Below are positions 31,891-43,605 of a stretch of DNA of 64,000 nucleotides, one piece after another. A program made the translations under genes and the position numbers. Below the pieces are notes generated by a model. The model saw nothing but the letters and a program-made list of their open reading frames with translations, had not been told where the DNA came from and did not search any database. This DNA is from Palaemon carinicauda (taxonomy: Eukaryota; Arthropoda; Malacostraca; Decapoda; Palaemonidae): NCBI RefSeq assembly GCF_036898095.1, contig NC_090746.1:54772224-54836223 (forward strand). The letters are read 5' to 3'. Position 1 is the first letter of the stretch, and every line of letters starts with the position of its first letter.

Positions 31891-32162
31891 GCAACACTTT
31901 GCCTACAAAAAAAGACTCTCGGAGTCTGTGTTACGCTTTTGTTAGGCGGCGAGCAGTTATCTGATGACTGCATAGGGTCAGAGCTGTCCTAATGGTTGTA
32001 ACCAGGACGCTGGACCTGTCCTGAAAGGACTGACTTTCGCTTAAGGGCTTCGAAACCTTGTGACAGGTTTCTTATGCGAAAAGCCTTCGGATGACGAGGA
32101 GAAACAACGTCTCTCTCGTCTTATGGTAGGGGAGATCTTGGTAAGATACACCCGATACCATA

Positions 32163-32306
32163 GAGGGAAAACGTCTGTTCGTTGGTCAAGGCCTCTCGAA
32201 CCCATAAGTCGTTTGACATTACTTCTCCCCTGGGCTTGGGAGCATGTAAGAGGTCCCGGACTAGGTGAACGACAGGCACGAACAGACGAACCCTCGGACG
32301 CAACAC
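32163..32306 (-). other. Conserved long stem-loop, A3 copy
   Basis: Outer arms GAGGG + CGTCTGTTCGT and ACGAACAGACG + CCCTC pair perfectly over 16 bp apart from a small bulge. CCTCT/AGAGG and the inner CTCCC/GGGAG are kept. The minus strand reads CRSPSPGPLTCSQAQG. Confidence 0.55.
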
Positions 32307-33536
32307 TGTAACACTTTGCGCATATCACTTTATCACTTCGATTTTCTGTTTTGCACTTATTTCACTGAAATCGAAACTTTTACTGATTTCTACCTGAAAC
32401 ACGCAATTCTACCCTTCATTAAAAGGTAGTAATTGCGAAATCGGTCGTATAATGCAAGCTCATTAATACCAGCAAAAAACAGAAAACATATTTTAAGATA
32501 AAAAAATCAGTGGCTGGGAAAGAGACTAAACACTAGTTCATATAACTACGTTTTCAATCTCTCACCGCACATAGCCTGGGGACGAGAATAAAAAACTAAA
32601 ACGTTTTATCCTTCCTCCCCGTACAGCGACTAGGGACGAGAGTAACTCGAGAACAACGTTACCCGCTTGAACGGAACGTTTTCTCTCCTCTCTCTCCCTC
32701 CGTCTCTATCTCTCTCTCTCTTTCTCTCTTGATTTCGCACCTAAGAGAAGAGCCCAATTATATTTCGTCAAAAAAACATGTTATTTGACTAAAGGAAAAA
32801 ACTGAAAGGTTTTTCAATTAAAAAGTTCCTTTAAAATAGAATTTAAAACATTTAAGCTAAGAAAGAATGAACAAAACGTCAGAATCGATTTACTCTTACT
32901 GCAAAGTGAAACCGTGATACACTCTCTCTCTATCGTAACGATAGAGCGCATGTTGAACGTCCTGAACGTCAACAACTGCGTAGCATAATTAAACTAAACG
33001 TTAGTTCATCTTTGAAAACAGTACGAAGACTATCAAAGAAATTCTTTCATAAAATATTACATTTAAAAAGTTTTAAATCCTTAGCTCTTTAAAAGCTAAT
33101 TACGATATAAAGGGCTCAACGTTGATTAACTTCGGTTTCCAAGTTAGGACCGCCTACTCTCAGGAAAGGTCTAAATAAACAAAACATTAAAATTATTTTT
33201 ATATGTTTATAATAAATGGAAAGTTAATCGAAGAGGCCTAATAAAGGCGGAGAGATATAAAATATATAGAGGAAAATCTATAACGTGATATAATTACTAA
33301 AAGCCTAAACACACTTCCGTCTAAGGGAAGGGTCGGCCATTTAAAAGTGAAAGAAAGTCCATACTCTCTTTGTCACCATAATTAAATCTATCCAAAACGA
33401 GTTCAAGATTTAAGATGAAGATAAAACACCTGCATAGCGAAAGCTCAAAACTAGAATAAAGTACTTCACCAATTAGTTGTGAAAAAAACTCCAGTTTAGC
33501 AACAGCGAGTAAGTACGTCTTGTCGATAGCTCGACA

Positions 33537-33712
33537 GAGAGAAAATTGAGTCTTTGTTTACATTGAGTACTGGGTATCTGGACGACAGATGGCGCTGTTG
33601 GGCACACCCGCAACCTGTGTAGCGATCGCTGGCGAGTTTTTACCGTAGAGTTGTCTGTCGGGCAACAGAGTTGCAGCTATATAATCACCGGCTAAGTTAA
33701 ATATTGAAAAAT
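33537..33712 (-). repeat. A3 right inverted terminal repeat
   Basis: Inverted copy of 27221-27414, from GAGAAAATTGAGTC to TTAAATATTGAAAAAT at 33712. The family B sequence resumes immediately afterwards. Confidence 0.85.
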
Positions 33713-34006
33713 ATAAATTATATACAAATTTGTCATTTGTTCCTTAACTGGAATACTAACCTACGCTATTTATTTAGGGGTGACTAACACATTAGGAAGG
33801 GTGGACGTCCCTGCCAATCTGGCTTTTGGCTTTTACCCGGGGGCACCTTATCTGAATATGTTAGTACTCAAAATAATGGGTCCTGTGCCTCGCTAAAACC
33901 TTGCTACGGAAGGTCTAAGGCCTACGCAAGCTGTGTTGAAATATTTAGAGGTGTGACCGTAAAGGTAAACTTATTCCAAGTCTTTAGGAGGAAAAACTGT
34001 TGTAAC

Positions 34007-34310
34007 ATGACAAATTCGTAGATAATTTATATTGATGCTAACTATACAAATCTTAGCTATTTAATAGAAGTATTACTTTCTGCGTAGCTGAAATGACGAG
34101 CCATTATTTTTAACAATTGTTAACTACCCACACCACTAGTTAGCGGGGGGTAGGAAGGGTAGCTTGCTACCGCTCACCCTCAAACACCTGTGATTGAGCT
34201 CACTTTGCTTGGAGGTAGGACTTCAAGGGGGATCAGTTTGTATAGTTAGGAAAAATACAAATCATCTAAGAATTTGTTATTTGTTCCGTAACTGGAACAC
34301 AAACCACACT
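34007..34310. repeat. B-d left terminal repeat and internal complementary region
   Basis: Arms CAAATCTTAGCTATTTAATA and the rightward block with GTTTGTATAGTTAGGAAAAA flank a core with CTAGTTAGCGGGGGGTAGG. As in family A, the end of the hairpin plus the following bases complement both termini. Homologous blocks: 26940-27220 and 39293-39600. Confidence 0.7.
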
Positions 34311-34742
34311 ATTTAATAGGGGTGACTCACCCATTAGGAAGGGTGGAAGTCCCAGCCAATCTGGCTTTTTGGCTTTACCCGGGGGTTCCTTATCTGAGTG
34401 TGTTAGCACTCAAGAAATAAGGAGTCCCTGCGCCTCGCTAAAACCTTGCTACGCAAGGTTCGCGGCCTACGCAAGCTCTGTGTGAAGGTATGTAGAAATG
34501 TGACTCGTCCTAGACAGTTGTTCCTAAGTTCTTTAGATGGAAAACTGTGCGCTAGGACTTTCCCAGTACCACCTCGTCAGGGTATGGGGGTGCAACAATA
34601 TCAATCTTAATACAGTACTAGGTACACAAGGGAGCATGGTTTACCTGCAGTGGTTTGAGGTCAGCTATGAAGAGAACCCAGGATGCTGCTTTCCCCAACA
34701 GAGGGGAGAATGAAGAAAAGAATAAGGTCCAGTCAAACCTTT

Positions 34743-35850
34743 TCATTCATTCAGACTAAAACCGGGTAACAATGCCCTCAACCTTCTGCTACTTGTCCAA
34801 TAAGGAGCTTGAGGTTTTAAACCAGCTGTTGTGCAGCCACCACAGGACCGATAGAAAACGTATCGAGTCTCCTGTGGGTCACGTCTTGCAGGAAGTGGGA
34901 TGTGAACGTGTTTTGACATTTCCACACCCCAGCTTGAAGAACCTGTGTCACTGAATAATTTCTTTTGAAGGCCAGGGACGTAGCTATGCCCCTGACATCA
35001 TGTGCTCTGGGGCGACGTGACGGAGGAGGGTCTGGATTCAGAGCAACGTCAATGACCCTACGAATCCATGCTGAGATGGTGTTCTTGGTGACCCTCCTCT
35101 TGGTCCTTCCTGTGCTGACGAATAGTGCTGGCACACGAGGACGGGCTGAGGCTCTTCTCTTGAGGTACAGCCTCAAACTCCTTACTGGGCATAGTAAGAG
35201 ATGGTCTGGGTCATCTGTTACAGTACGGAGACTAGAAATCTGGAAGGAGTTGAATCGAGGATCCACTAATCCCGGGTTCTGAGTCTTAGCAATAAACTCA
35301 GGGACGAAGCTGAACGTTACCTTTCCCTATCCCCTTGAATAGGCGATGTCGTATGAGAGACCATGAAGTTCGCTGACTCGCTTGGCCGAGGCCAAAGCTA
35401 GCAGGAACACCGTCTTCCAAGTCAGGTGGCAATCTGTTGCCTGGCGTAATGGTTCATAGGGAGGTCTCTTAAGAGACCTGAGAACTCGAAAGGAGGTCTC
35501 ACTTCTGACTGAGGGCAGGTAAGTTCATAACTCCATAAGAGTAGAGAAAGTTCTAGCGATTAAGAAATGTCCATTCCTTTCAGTCTGAAGGCGAGGCTGA
35601 AGGCTGAGCAATAGCCTTTCACTGCCGAGACAGATAGGCGCATTTCTTCCCGCAAATACACGAGGAACTCCGCCATTGCTAGAATAGTGGCATTGAGTGG
35701 AGAGATACCCCTTCCACGACACCAACCACAGAAGACTTTCCACTTGGCCTGCTAGACTGCTGCTGATGATTTTCGCAGATGTCCAGACATCCTAATCGCA
35801 ACTTGTTGCGAAAATCCTCTCTCAGAGAGGAGATGCTAGATAGTCTCCAG
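34743..35850 (-). pseudogene. Tyrosine recombinase of B-d (nucleophile lost)
   Basis: 34817-35266 carries CPVRSLRLYLKRRASARPRV, TKNTISAWIRRVIDVAL and the HxxR box HDVRGIATSLAFKR, then VWKCQNTFTSHFLQDVTHR. The residue matching the nucleophilic tyrosine is Phe (codon GAA on plus, 34892-34894), while B-h has Tyr at the same place (ACYLQNV). The N-terminal half (35267-35850) is in other frames. A recombinase without the tyrosine cannot cleave DNA, so this copy is dead. Confidence 0.75.
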
Positions 35851-37710
35851 GCGTGAAGTCATAGCGAAGCTACGGCTTTGTGGAAGATGTTGGCATGTGG
35901 TTGTTTGAGTAGATTGTGTCGTGGAGGAAGTTCTCTTGGCGGCTCCGTTAGGAGTTGCAGAAGGTCCGGGAACCATTCCACGTGATGCCATAGCGGAGCT
36001 ATGAGGGTCATTGAAAGATTGACTGATGTTCTGGTCTTGTTGAGTACCCTCCTCATCAGAAAGAAGAGGGAAAAGGCGTAAACGTTGATGTTGTCCCACC
36101 GTTGTTGGAAAGCATCTTGCCAGAGAGCCTTGGGGTCTGGGACTGGGGAACAGTACAGCGGGAGCCTGAAGTTCAGGGCTGTTGCAAAGAGGTCCACAGT
36201 CGGAGAACCCCACAAAGTCAGGACTTTGTTGGCTACTAGATGATCCAAAGACCACTCGGTACTCACTATCTGAGATGCTCTGCTCACGTTGTCGGCAAGC
36301 ACATTCCTTTTGCCCGGAATGAAGCGTGCCAATAGTGGCATCGAGTGGATTTCGGCCCATCTCAGTATCTCTACTGCTAGATGGGATAGTTTTTGCAAAA
36401 AAGCACCTCCTTTTTTGTTGATGTATGCCACTACTGTGGTGCTGTCGCCCATCATAACCACATTGTGACTTGCCTGGAACTGTTGAAGGCCCAGAAAGAC
36501 GGCCTTCATCTCTAGGATATTTATGTGAAGGTACTTCTCTGAGGTCCTGTGGTGCAGCACGTGCCCCCCCCCCCCTCCTTTTTTTTTTTTTGAAGCGTCT
36601 GAAAACAGCATCAAATCCGGGGGGAGGACGAGAAGGTCCACTCCCTTTCGTAGATTCTCGTCTGCCACCCACCACTGGAGGTCTGTCAGTTCCGCAGGTC
36701 CCATGGGGATCTGGATGTCCGGGGAGTTGTGTGCTTGATTCCACCGGGACTTGAGTCGCCACTGGAGGGATCTCATCCTGAGGCGACCATTGGGAACTAG
36801 ACGGGCCAGCGATGAAAGGTGACCGAGGAAACGTAGCCACAATTGGGCTGGAAGTTCTTCTCGTCTGAGAAAAGGTCTTGCGTCCTTTCTCAGCCTTGCT
36901 ATCCTGTCGTCTGATGGGAGGGCTTTGTGGAGAATGGTGTCTACAATCATGCATAAGTATACCAGTCTTTGAGTGGGAAACAGAGAGGACTTCTCGAGAT
37001 ATACCATGATCCCCAGATCCTGGCAAAGTCTCAGAAGTTTGTCTCAGTGTTGAAGAAGGGTTGACACCGAGTCTGCTAGGATTAACCAGTCGTCCAGATA
37101 ACGGAGGAGACGGATGCCAATCCTGTGTGCCCAAGATTACACTAGGGTAAACACTCTGGTGAAGACTTGTGGTGCTGTAGAAAGACCAAAGCACCGCACC
37201 TTGAACTGGTACATTCTGTTGTCTAGGCTGAATCTTAAGTGCTTCCTTGAAGACGGATGGACTGGGATCTGGAAGTACACGTCCTTTAGGTCCAGTGTGC
37301 ACATGAAGTCTTGCGGTCTTACTGCTAGTCTGACCGTGTCTGTCGTCTCCATGCTGAACAGAGTTTGTTTGACAAACTTGTTCAGAGCTGAGAGGTCGAT
37401 GACTGGTCTCCAGCCTCCAGATGCCCTCTTTACAAGAAAAAGTCGACTGAAGAAGACTGGGGATCCGTCGAGGACCTCTTGGAGAGCACCCTTCTTCAAC
37501 AGGGTCTGGACTTCTGCCTGAAGGGCTTGCCCCCTTGCCGATCCCATGGCAAGGGAGTTCAATGACACTGGATTCATCGTCAGGGGAGGTAAAGATGTAA
37601 TAAATGGGACGCGATAGCCTAGACTGATCACAGAGATTGTCCAGGAATCGGCCCCGAGTTGCTTCCAACTGTTTGCGCAACTTTGTAGACATCTCCCCAC
37701 TGATGGAAAT
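35850..37710 (-). pseudogene. RT-RNase H-methyltransferase of B-d
   Basis: 37137-37700 holds the RT entry (LGADSWTISVISLGYRVPF, SGGWRPVIDLSALNKF, LDLKDVYFQIPVHPSSRKHL). A frameshift near 37137 leads to RYLDDWLILADSV, with an in-frame TGA at 37044-37046. 35859-37007 continues with LFSDAS, NILEMKAVFLGLQQF and GDSTTVVAYI (RNase H), then VDLFATALNFRLPLYCSPVP and the methyltransferase-like segment (VYAFSLFFLMR, where relatives have YAFPPF). Directly after SDAS a homopolymer-coded KKKKGGGGG replaces the usual GWGAHL-type residues. Confidence 0.8.
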
Positions 37711-39292
37711 GCAGGGGTCTGCCTATCCTAGTGTTTGCGGCCTCGGCTGCTCCCTCTAGGATTTTTCCCTGCCTGGAAGACTTTTTGCCTTTCCTGTCTT
37801 TAACAAGAAAGGGCTTAGACACCGTTGTCTTCGCTGCAGTTTTTGTCGTCGTTGTGGTCTTGGTTGGACGAGACTGCTGTGGTGCTGGAGGTTTATAGGG
37901 CTTAGATGTTAAAGCCCTATGGAGGAGGGAGAGACTTCCTTCACCTCTCAGCAGCATGTTCCACATCCTTAGGCTCAAACAGATGAGACCCCTCTATGGA
38001 GGAATGTCTGAGCCTATTGATCTCGACGCTAAGGACATTCTGGTGGAATCTCTCAGGTACTGCATCCCGACGTTTCAAGATAGTATTTGCCCACAAGTTT
38101 GAGACTTGGTGGGCAAGAAACTCGATCATGCGAGTACCTTTGAGAAGGAAGGTTTCCAAAGCTTTCCTGGTACATTCCTTGGAGAAATCCTCAGATCGTA
38201 TCAGGATACCTAAGGTCCCTAACCAGATATCAAGCCACGAAGTAGCTTGCATAACATATTTCGTGACCTTCTCCTGGTTAAGGATCTCGGCTCCCGAGAA
38301 CGAGACCTGCCGGCTGGAGAGTCGCTCAGAGGGACTCCCCTGGTTAGGTCTTCCAGCGAGTGGTGAAGAGGAAGAGCTGAACTGGGCTCCTCAAGGATCT
38401 CGAAGTACCTCCTCTGATGTATGTGAGGAGGTGGGAGGAGCTTGTTCGTGGTACTGGAACGGTTGGAGGAGGACACCTCGTAGAGCTGCTGGGCGATCTT
38501 GTCCTTGGTACTCTTCACCCCTTGAGACCAGGGTAGGGCTGCACTGGTCTTAGAGGGTTTTTGACTACCAAAGACGTGGTTTAAGAACATGTCTTTGCCC
38601 TCTCGAGGGAGGATCTCTGGGTCGGAAAACCCGTTGAGAACCCTCATTAAAGTCAGAACCTGCCAGAATGCATGTTCTGACTCCTGCTGGTCTCCTCCTG
38701 TTGTAGGACTTGCAGCGAAGTCTCCTTCCGTCCCCAAAGGCTCTTCTTGGGGAGAGTCGCGGACATTCCCTGAGTGGCTGGCTGGCTCCATCCTAGCCCT
38801 AGTGGAGGACTTTGGCATGGTTTTTGAGTCTTTAGATTCCTTCCAGGGAAGGAGGTAAGACTCCAACATCGATGTGTGTGGCATGTCCCTTCTATTCTCA
38901 GACTGCGACGAACTCTCGGCATGAAGAGAGATTTCCTCCAATGGTGCGATGGGGGAAAGTCTCTCTTCGCGTGGTTCCCTAGGTAACGGGAGATCTTCAT
39001 CCGAAAGGAATGGAGTGTTAGTCTGAGAAACAGGAGGAACTTGCCTCGATGGTCTGAGTGGAGTCAGTTTCGCCCTCGGGGAAGTGACCGCATCCGAAAC
39101 TCCTCTTTTCCTCTTCAAAGGGGTAGAGGAAGCCATGGCTCCATGCCCTAGATCAGACATGCCAGGCTTAAAAGCCTGGGTTACGGCTCTGATCAAGGCA
39201 CTGAACCATGGCTGCTGGCTGACAGACGCACTGTCAGACAGACCCCCTGATGGGAAAGGGACCGAAGGTTCCCAGGGAGGAGTTATTGGAAT
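37628..39292 (-). pseudogene. ORF1 (gag-like) of B-d, C-terminal two thirds
   Basis: 38219-39196 reads IRAVTQAFKPGMSDLGHG, PLKRKRGVSDAVTSPRAKLT, SEHAFWQVLTLMRVLNGFSD and FGSQKPSKTSAALPWSQG. It continues with a frame change into 37941-38252 (NTILKRRDAVPERFHQ) and 37628-37978 (Lys-rich KPFLVKDRKGKKSS tail). The N-terminal third with the cysteine cluster is missing because B-e begins at 39293. Two frame changes are needed. Confidence 0.7.
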
Positions 39293-39600
39293 ATGACAAA
39301 TTCGTAGATAATTTGTATTTTTCTTAACTATACAAACCTTAGCTATTTATTACGGGTTATACTTTCAGCGGAGCTGAAATGACGAGCCATTAAAATTTAG
39401 AGAGGGTTAACTACCCACACGGCTAGTTAGCGGGGGGTAGGGGAGGGTTGCTTGCTACCGCTCCCGTTCACACACCTGTGATTTAGTTCACTTTGCTGGC
39501 GGGCAAGTTTGTATAAATAGCTAAGGTTTGTATAATTAGGAAAAATACAAATTATCTACGAAGTTGTCATTTATTCCGTAATAGAATACAAACCACGCTA
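39293..39600. repeat. B-e left terminal repeat and internal complementary region
   Basis: Arms TACAAACCTTAGCTATTTAT and ATAAATAGCTAAGGTTTGTA pair around a core with CTAGTTAGCGGGGGGTAGGG. The next bases complement the left tip (CGAAGTTGTCAT) and the right tip of family B (TTATTCCGTAAT...). Confidence 0.75.
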
Positions 39601-40050
39601 TTTATTAGGGGTGACTCACCCATTAGGAAGGGTGGACGTCCCTGCCAATCTGGCTTTTCGCTTTACCCGGGGGCTCCTTATCCAAGTATATTAGTACTAA
39701 AAAATAAGTCAGTCCCTGCCCTCGGTAAAACCTTGCTACGCAAGGTCCGCAGCCTACGCAAGCTGTGTGATGAGACATGCAGAAGTGTGACTGTCTAGGT
39801 AAAGTTATTCAAAGTCTATTGTAGGAAAAACTGATGTAACCAAGACTTTCCCAACACCACCTCCCCAGGGTATGGGGACCCAACAGTATTAGCTTAATAC
39901 TAGGTACACAAGGAAGCATGGTTTACCTGCAGTGGTTTTAGGTCACCTTATGCAGAGAGGTATGCTGCTTTCCCCACGAGAGGATAGGATGAAGAAAAGA
40001 ATAAGAGCCACTCAAATCTTTTCATTCACGCAGACTAAAACCGGGTAACA

Positions 40051-42390
40051 GTGCCCTCAACCTTATGCTACTTGTCCAATAAGGAGCTTGAGGTATACAA
40101 CCAGCTGTTGTGCAGCCACCACCGGACTGATAGAGATCGTATCGAGTTCCTGTGGGTCACGTCTTGCAGGAGAAAGGTTGTGAAAGTCACCAAGAGCATT
40201 CACATCCTTTCTTGTAAAACCTGCATCACAGAGCAATCTGCTAAGAAGGACCAGGGGCATAGCTATGCCCATGACATCGTGAGTCGTCATGTTGAGATGA
40301 TGTTTTGGTGATCCTCCTTTAGTCTCTCCCAGTGCTGATGACAAGAGGAGGGACCCGGGTGGGCTGTTGCCGTTCTCTTAAGCTAGAGTCTCATACCTTA
40401 CCCTGGGTACAGTAACGGATAATCTGGATCGTCCATTAACGAGTTGAGACTTGTGTAGGCTCCGTCACCTCTGGAGACTGTGTTTGGCGACATACTCGGG
40501 GACGAAACTGAACATTGCCTTTCGCCCGTCTCATTAATGGGCGATGTGGGAAGAGACCATGAAGTTCCTTGACTCGTATGGCTGCTGTCCGAGTGTGTAG
40601 GAACATTGTCTTCTTAAACCAGGTGAAAATTTGTTGTCTGGTGGAGTGGAACATAAGGAGGTCTCTTTAGAGATCGGAGAATTTGAACCATGTTCCGAGA
40701 TAAAGGTCTCAATTGCGACTGGAGAAAGGCAAGTTGTAAGTCGGTATGAGTTAGGAAAGGACTAGTGATGAGAGGATGTCCCTTCCTTTCAGTTTGAAGG
40801 TGAAGGATCAAGGTTGAGTGATCATCTTTACCTGTTGAAACTGAATAGGGGGTCTTTCCTCTTGCATATACTCGAGGATTCCGCTATTACTGGAATAGAG
40901 GTATCAAGTGGAGAGAGACACTTTCACATGACACCAACCAACAAGACGTTATACTGCCTGGTAGACTGATGCTGAGGAATTCCTCAGCTATCTAGACAAC
41001 CTTTCTGCAACTTATTGCGAAAAGCCTCTGTGGAAGAGGAGGTACTGGGTAGTCTCCAGGCGTATAATCATAACAAAGTTATAGCTTGTGGTAGGTGTCG
41101 AAGTGGGTTGTCTGTGATGTGGAGAGGGTTCTCTTGGAGAGACTATCAGGAGCTGCAAAAGGTTTGGAAACTGTTCTGCGTAATGCCATAGTGGAGCTAG
41201 GAGAGTCCTTGAGAGGCTGACCGATGTTCTAGCCTTCTTGAGTGCCCTTCTCCAGACAAAACAGGGACAAGACGTAAACGTCATTGTTGTACCCACCGTT
41301 GTTGCCAGAGAGCCTTGGGGTCTAGGGCTGGGGAGCAACGGCAGCCTGAGGTTCAGGAGAGTTGCGAACAGATCCCTAGTTGGAGGACCCCGTAAAGTCG
41401 GGACTTTGTCGGCTACAAATTGATCCAAAGACCATTCGGTATACCTTATCTGAGATCTGTGCACAGATTGTCGGCGAGCACATTCTACAAGTCTGGAATG
41501 AAGCAGGCTGATAGTGGTACCTAACGGACTTTAGCCCATCTTAGTGTTTATACTGTTAGATGGGAAGAGGCTACGAGCAAGTTCCTTCTTGCTTGCCAAT
41601 CTGAGCCTCTATGTGGTGTGTGGTGTTGTCGCCCATCACATCACTGAGTGGTCTGTTAGGAACCGATGAGGCTGCTGAAGGACCAGAAAGTTGGCATTCA
41701 TCTCTTAAAGAGATTTAAGTGAAGGTACTTTCGGACTTTGTCCAGAGGGCTGAGGTCGTGTGGTGCAGCACTATGGTCCCTCCTCTCTTCTTTTGATGTG
41801 TTCTAAGCCCAGCACCAAATCAGGGGGGTGGGGAAGGATGAGAAGGTTATACCACTCTGTAGATTCTCGAATGACACCCATCTCTTGAGGTTCGTCCAAA
41901 CTTCTGGTCCCATGGGGGTCAGAATGTCTGGGGGATCGAGGGCCTGATTCCAGTCAGACTCAAGTCACTCTGGGATGGGAGTTGTTCTCGTTTTTGAGAA
42001 GGTTTTGTGGAGATTGGTGTCTAGAATCATTACCACATACACCAGTCTTCTGGGAGGGAAGTAGGGAAGACTTCCGCAGGTTTACCTTGATCACTGGATC
42101 TTGGTAAAAAGACTTCAGAAGTTCCGGTGCTAATGCAAGGTTGCCATTGAGTCTGCTAAGGTCAGTCAGTAGTCCAGAAACGGAGGAGACAGAAGCCGAT
42201 CCTGTGAGACTAGGATGGGTGTAGCGGGAAGACCGAAGCACAGTGCCCTGAACAGGTGTTTCTTGTTTGTCTACACTGAATCTTCCAACCTTCCTAGATG
42301 GATGGTTTGGGCCTGGAAGTATGTCCTTTAGGTCCAGAGTGCAAATGAAGACCTGAGGTCTTAGCCCTTGTTCGAACTCCAATATGGTGT
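40051..42390 (-). pseudogene. Recombinase and RT/RNase H relics of B-e
   Basis: 40063-40344 and neighbours match the recombinase end of B-d (MTTHDVMGIAMPLVL for HDVRGIATSLAF, where the HxxR arginine reads Met). The nucleophile position reads FTTFLLQDVTHRN, without tyrosine. 41012-41464 matches the methyltransferase-like segment (DQFVADKVPTLRGPPTRDLF). 41960-42382 matches RT (RPQVFICTLDLKD). Frames change often and most catalytic residues are gone. Confidence 0.65.
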
Positions 42391-42559
42391 GAACATCAAC
42401 CCAAAGGGACAGCTTGCGGATCCTTTTGCATGGAAGATTGTTGACGCTGGAGTCTTGACACGTGTCGTAAAGGATCAGACGCGATACCCAGTGTAAGAAT
42501 TCTTTTATTCCTTAGAATAGAATCAATCTGGCGAATGTTAATCAATGGTTAACGGTTGG

Positions 42560-43130
42560 GTATCGTAGTTACTGTGCAGTTGGAGAATGCTCGCAAGTAG
42601 TTCCCTGTCGACAAGCCGTTGATGAGGGTTGTCGAACGTTTGTCGATCACTTTAGTGTGATGGCGAATGGCCAGTAGCGAGAAGTATGTTGTATACTTTC
42701 TGATCTAGGAAACTACAGGAAGGGGTTGACTAATAAGTCCGAGTCACGAACTTCTGGCGAATTGCCGATGACCAATGAATCGGTGGTCTGTGAGCCGATG
42801 GTGAGTTAAAGATCAGCAAGCTGATTATGGTCCCCCCTGGTTGGTCAGAGATGAGCAAGCTGAAGATGGGCTGGTCAGAGATCAGCGAGCTGAGTTCAAT
42901 GATTGAAGAAAGATGAGCTGCCCATGAGTGATCTAGTGATCAGCAAGCTGATGACTGGTTATTGACTAGCAATCGGTGATTAGAACGCTAGCAATCGGAG
43001 ATCGTTAGTCATTGAAGGGACTAGAGGTCAAAGATCAGCGTTGAGCTAGCAATTGGCGATCTGGTGATCGGCGACCTAGCGATCAGAAAACCGTGAACTA
43101 GCCATCAGCAAACAGTGATCTAGAGATCAG
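42560..43130. repeat. Degenerate short repeats in ORF1 of B-e
   Basis: Irregular repeats of GATCAGCAAGCTGATGA, GGCGAATG and GATCGGCGA words. They correspond to the variable ORF1 array of other family B copies. No open frame of interest. Confidence 0.5.
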
Positions 43131-43482
43131 ACTGTTGATGCTTTCCTGTTTGCTGATGGTGGTCTGTCAAGAAAAAAAGAAACTTTAGAAGAGACAGGGA
43201 CCAAGGATTCCCCGTTTTGATTCCACTTGTAAGATGGAATCTTCGGGATCTAGAATCCTTCTGTGAAGACTCTTCTTTTCCTGGCGGCCATGTTATGCAT
43301 TTGCGGGGAGAGGAATGGAGCAATGGTGACCTGCCCAAAAAGTTTTAATCCTTTTTTTTCTCCCTATTGCGCGAGTGTGCAGGAGAGTACTGGAGCAATG
43401 GCACACAGGAACTTGCTGGTGCTCAGTTTCTGCTGAGAAGCGCAGTTTCCGGTGAATGCGCAGAAGAGCGCTGGAGAGCAGG

Positions 43483-43605
43483 CAAGCGCTGGCTCTTTGG
43501 CAAGAGCTGGCACATTCGATCTGCAAGCGCTGGCTCTTTGGCAAGAGCTGACGCATTGGATCTGCAAGCACTGGGTCTTTGGCAAGAGCTGGCGCATTGG
43601 ATTTG
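43483..43605. repeat. 41-bp tandem repeat, three units
   Basis: Units start at 43483, 43524 and 43565 with CAAGCGCTGGCTCTTTGGCA and continue AGAGCTGRCRCATTSGATYTG. They are about 90% alike. A period of 41 bp is not a multiple of three, unlike the ORF1 arrays of A2 and B-g, so this expansion happened after coding was lost or broke the frame itself. Confidence 0.8.

Larger units (their letters stand above)
27221..33712 (-). mobile_element. DIRS retrotransposon, family A copy A3 (internally deleted)
   Basis: A 6.5-kb minus-strand element, closer to A1 than to A2. ITRs 27221-27414 and 33537-33712; internal complementary region 27463-27555. The recombinase and the RNase H/methyltransferase parts are present in pieces, but the RT palm is missing: an RT-thumb frame starts at 30062 directly beside acidic ORF1 sequence. 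ORF1 is enlarged by a direct duplication of about 1.14 kb. It is inserted at the internal complementary region of B-c. Confidence 0.85.
26940..34006 (-). mobile_element. DIRS-like family B copy B-c, left part, split by A3
   Basis: Left end 26940-27220 begins ATGGTAAATTCGTAGATAAT (compare ATGACAAATTCGTAG at 34007 and 39293), then the hairpin arms CAAACCTTAGCTATTTAT and AAATAGCTAAGGTTTG. A3 follows directly. The sequence resumes at 33713 with the internal complementary region (TACAAATTTGTCATTTGTTCC) and the conserved non-coding block (GGGTGACTAAC...ACCCGGGGGC) to 34006, where B-d begins. No coding part of B-c is seen here; a matching right end may be 45290-45438. Confidence 0.7.
34007..39292 (-). 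mobile_element. DIRS-like family B copy B-d
   Basis: Left end at ATGACAAATTCGTAG (34007). The hairpin terminal repeat runs to about 34262, and the internal complementary region is near 34262-34310 (join TTTGTTAT|TTGTTCCGTAAC). Then a non-coding block, tyrosine recombinase (34743-35850), RT/RNase H/methyltransferase (35850-37710) and ORF1 (37628-39292). It stops at 39292 inside ORF1, where B-e begins, so its own right end is missing. Confidence 0.78.

Noticed and set aside
35836..37692. 618-codon frame in B-d
   Set aside because: Shadow frame opposite the RT/RNase H motifs, which lie in other frames (35859-37007 and 37137-37700); only its extreme ends contain family-like words.
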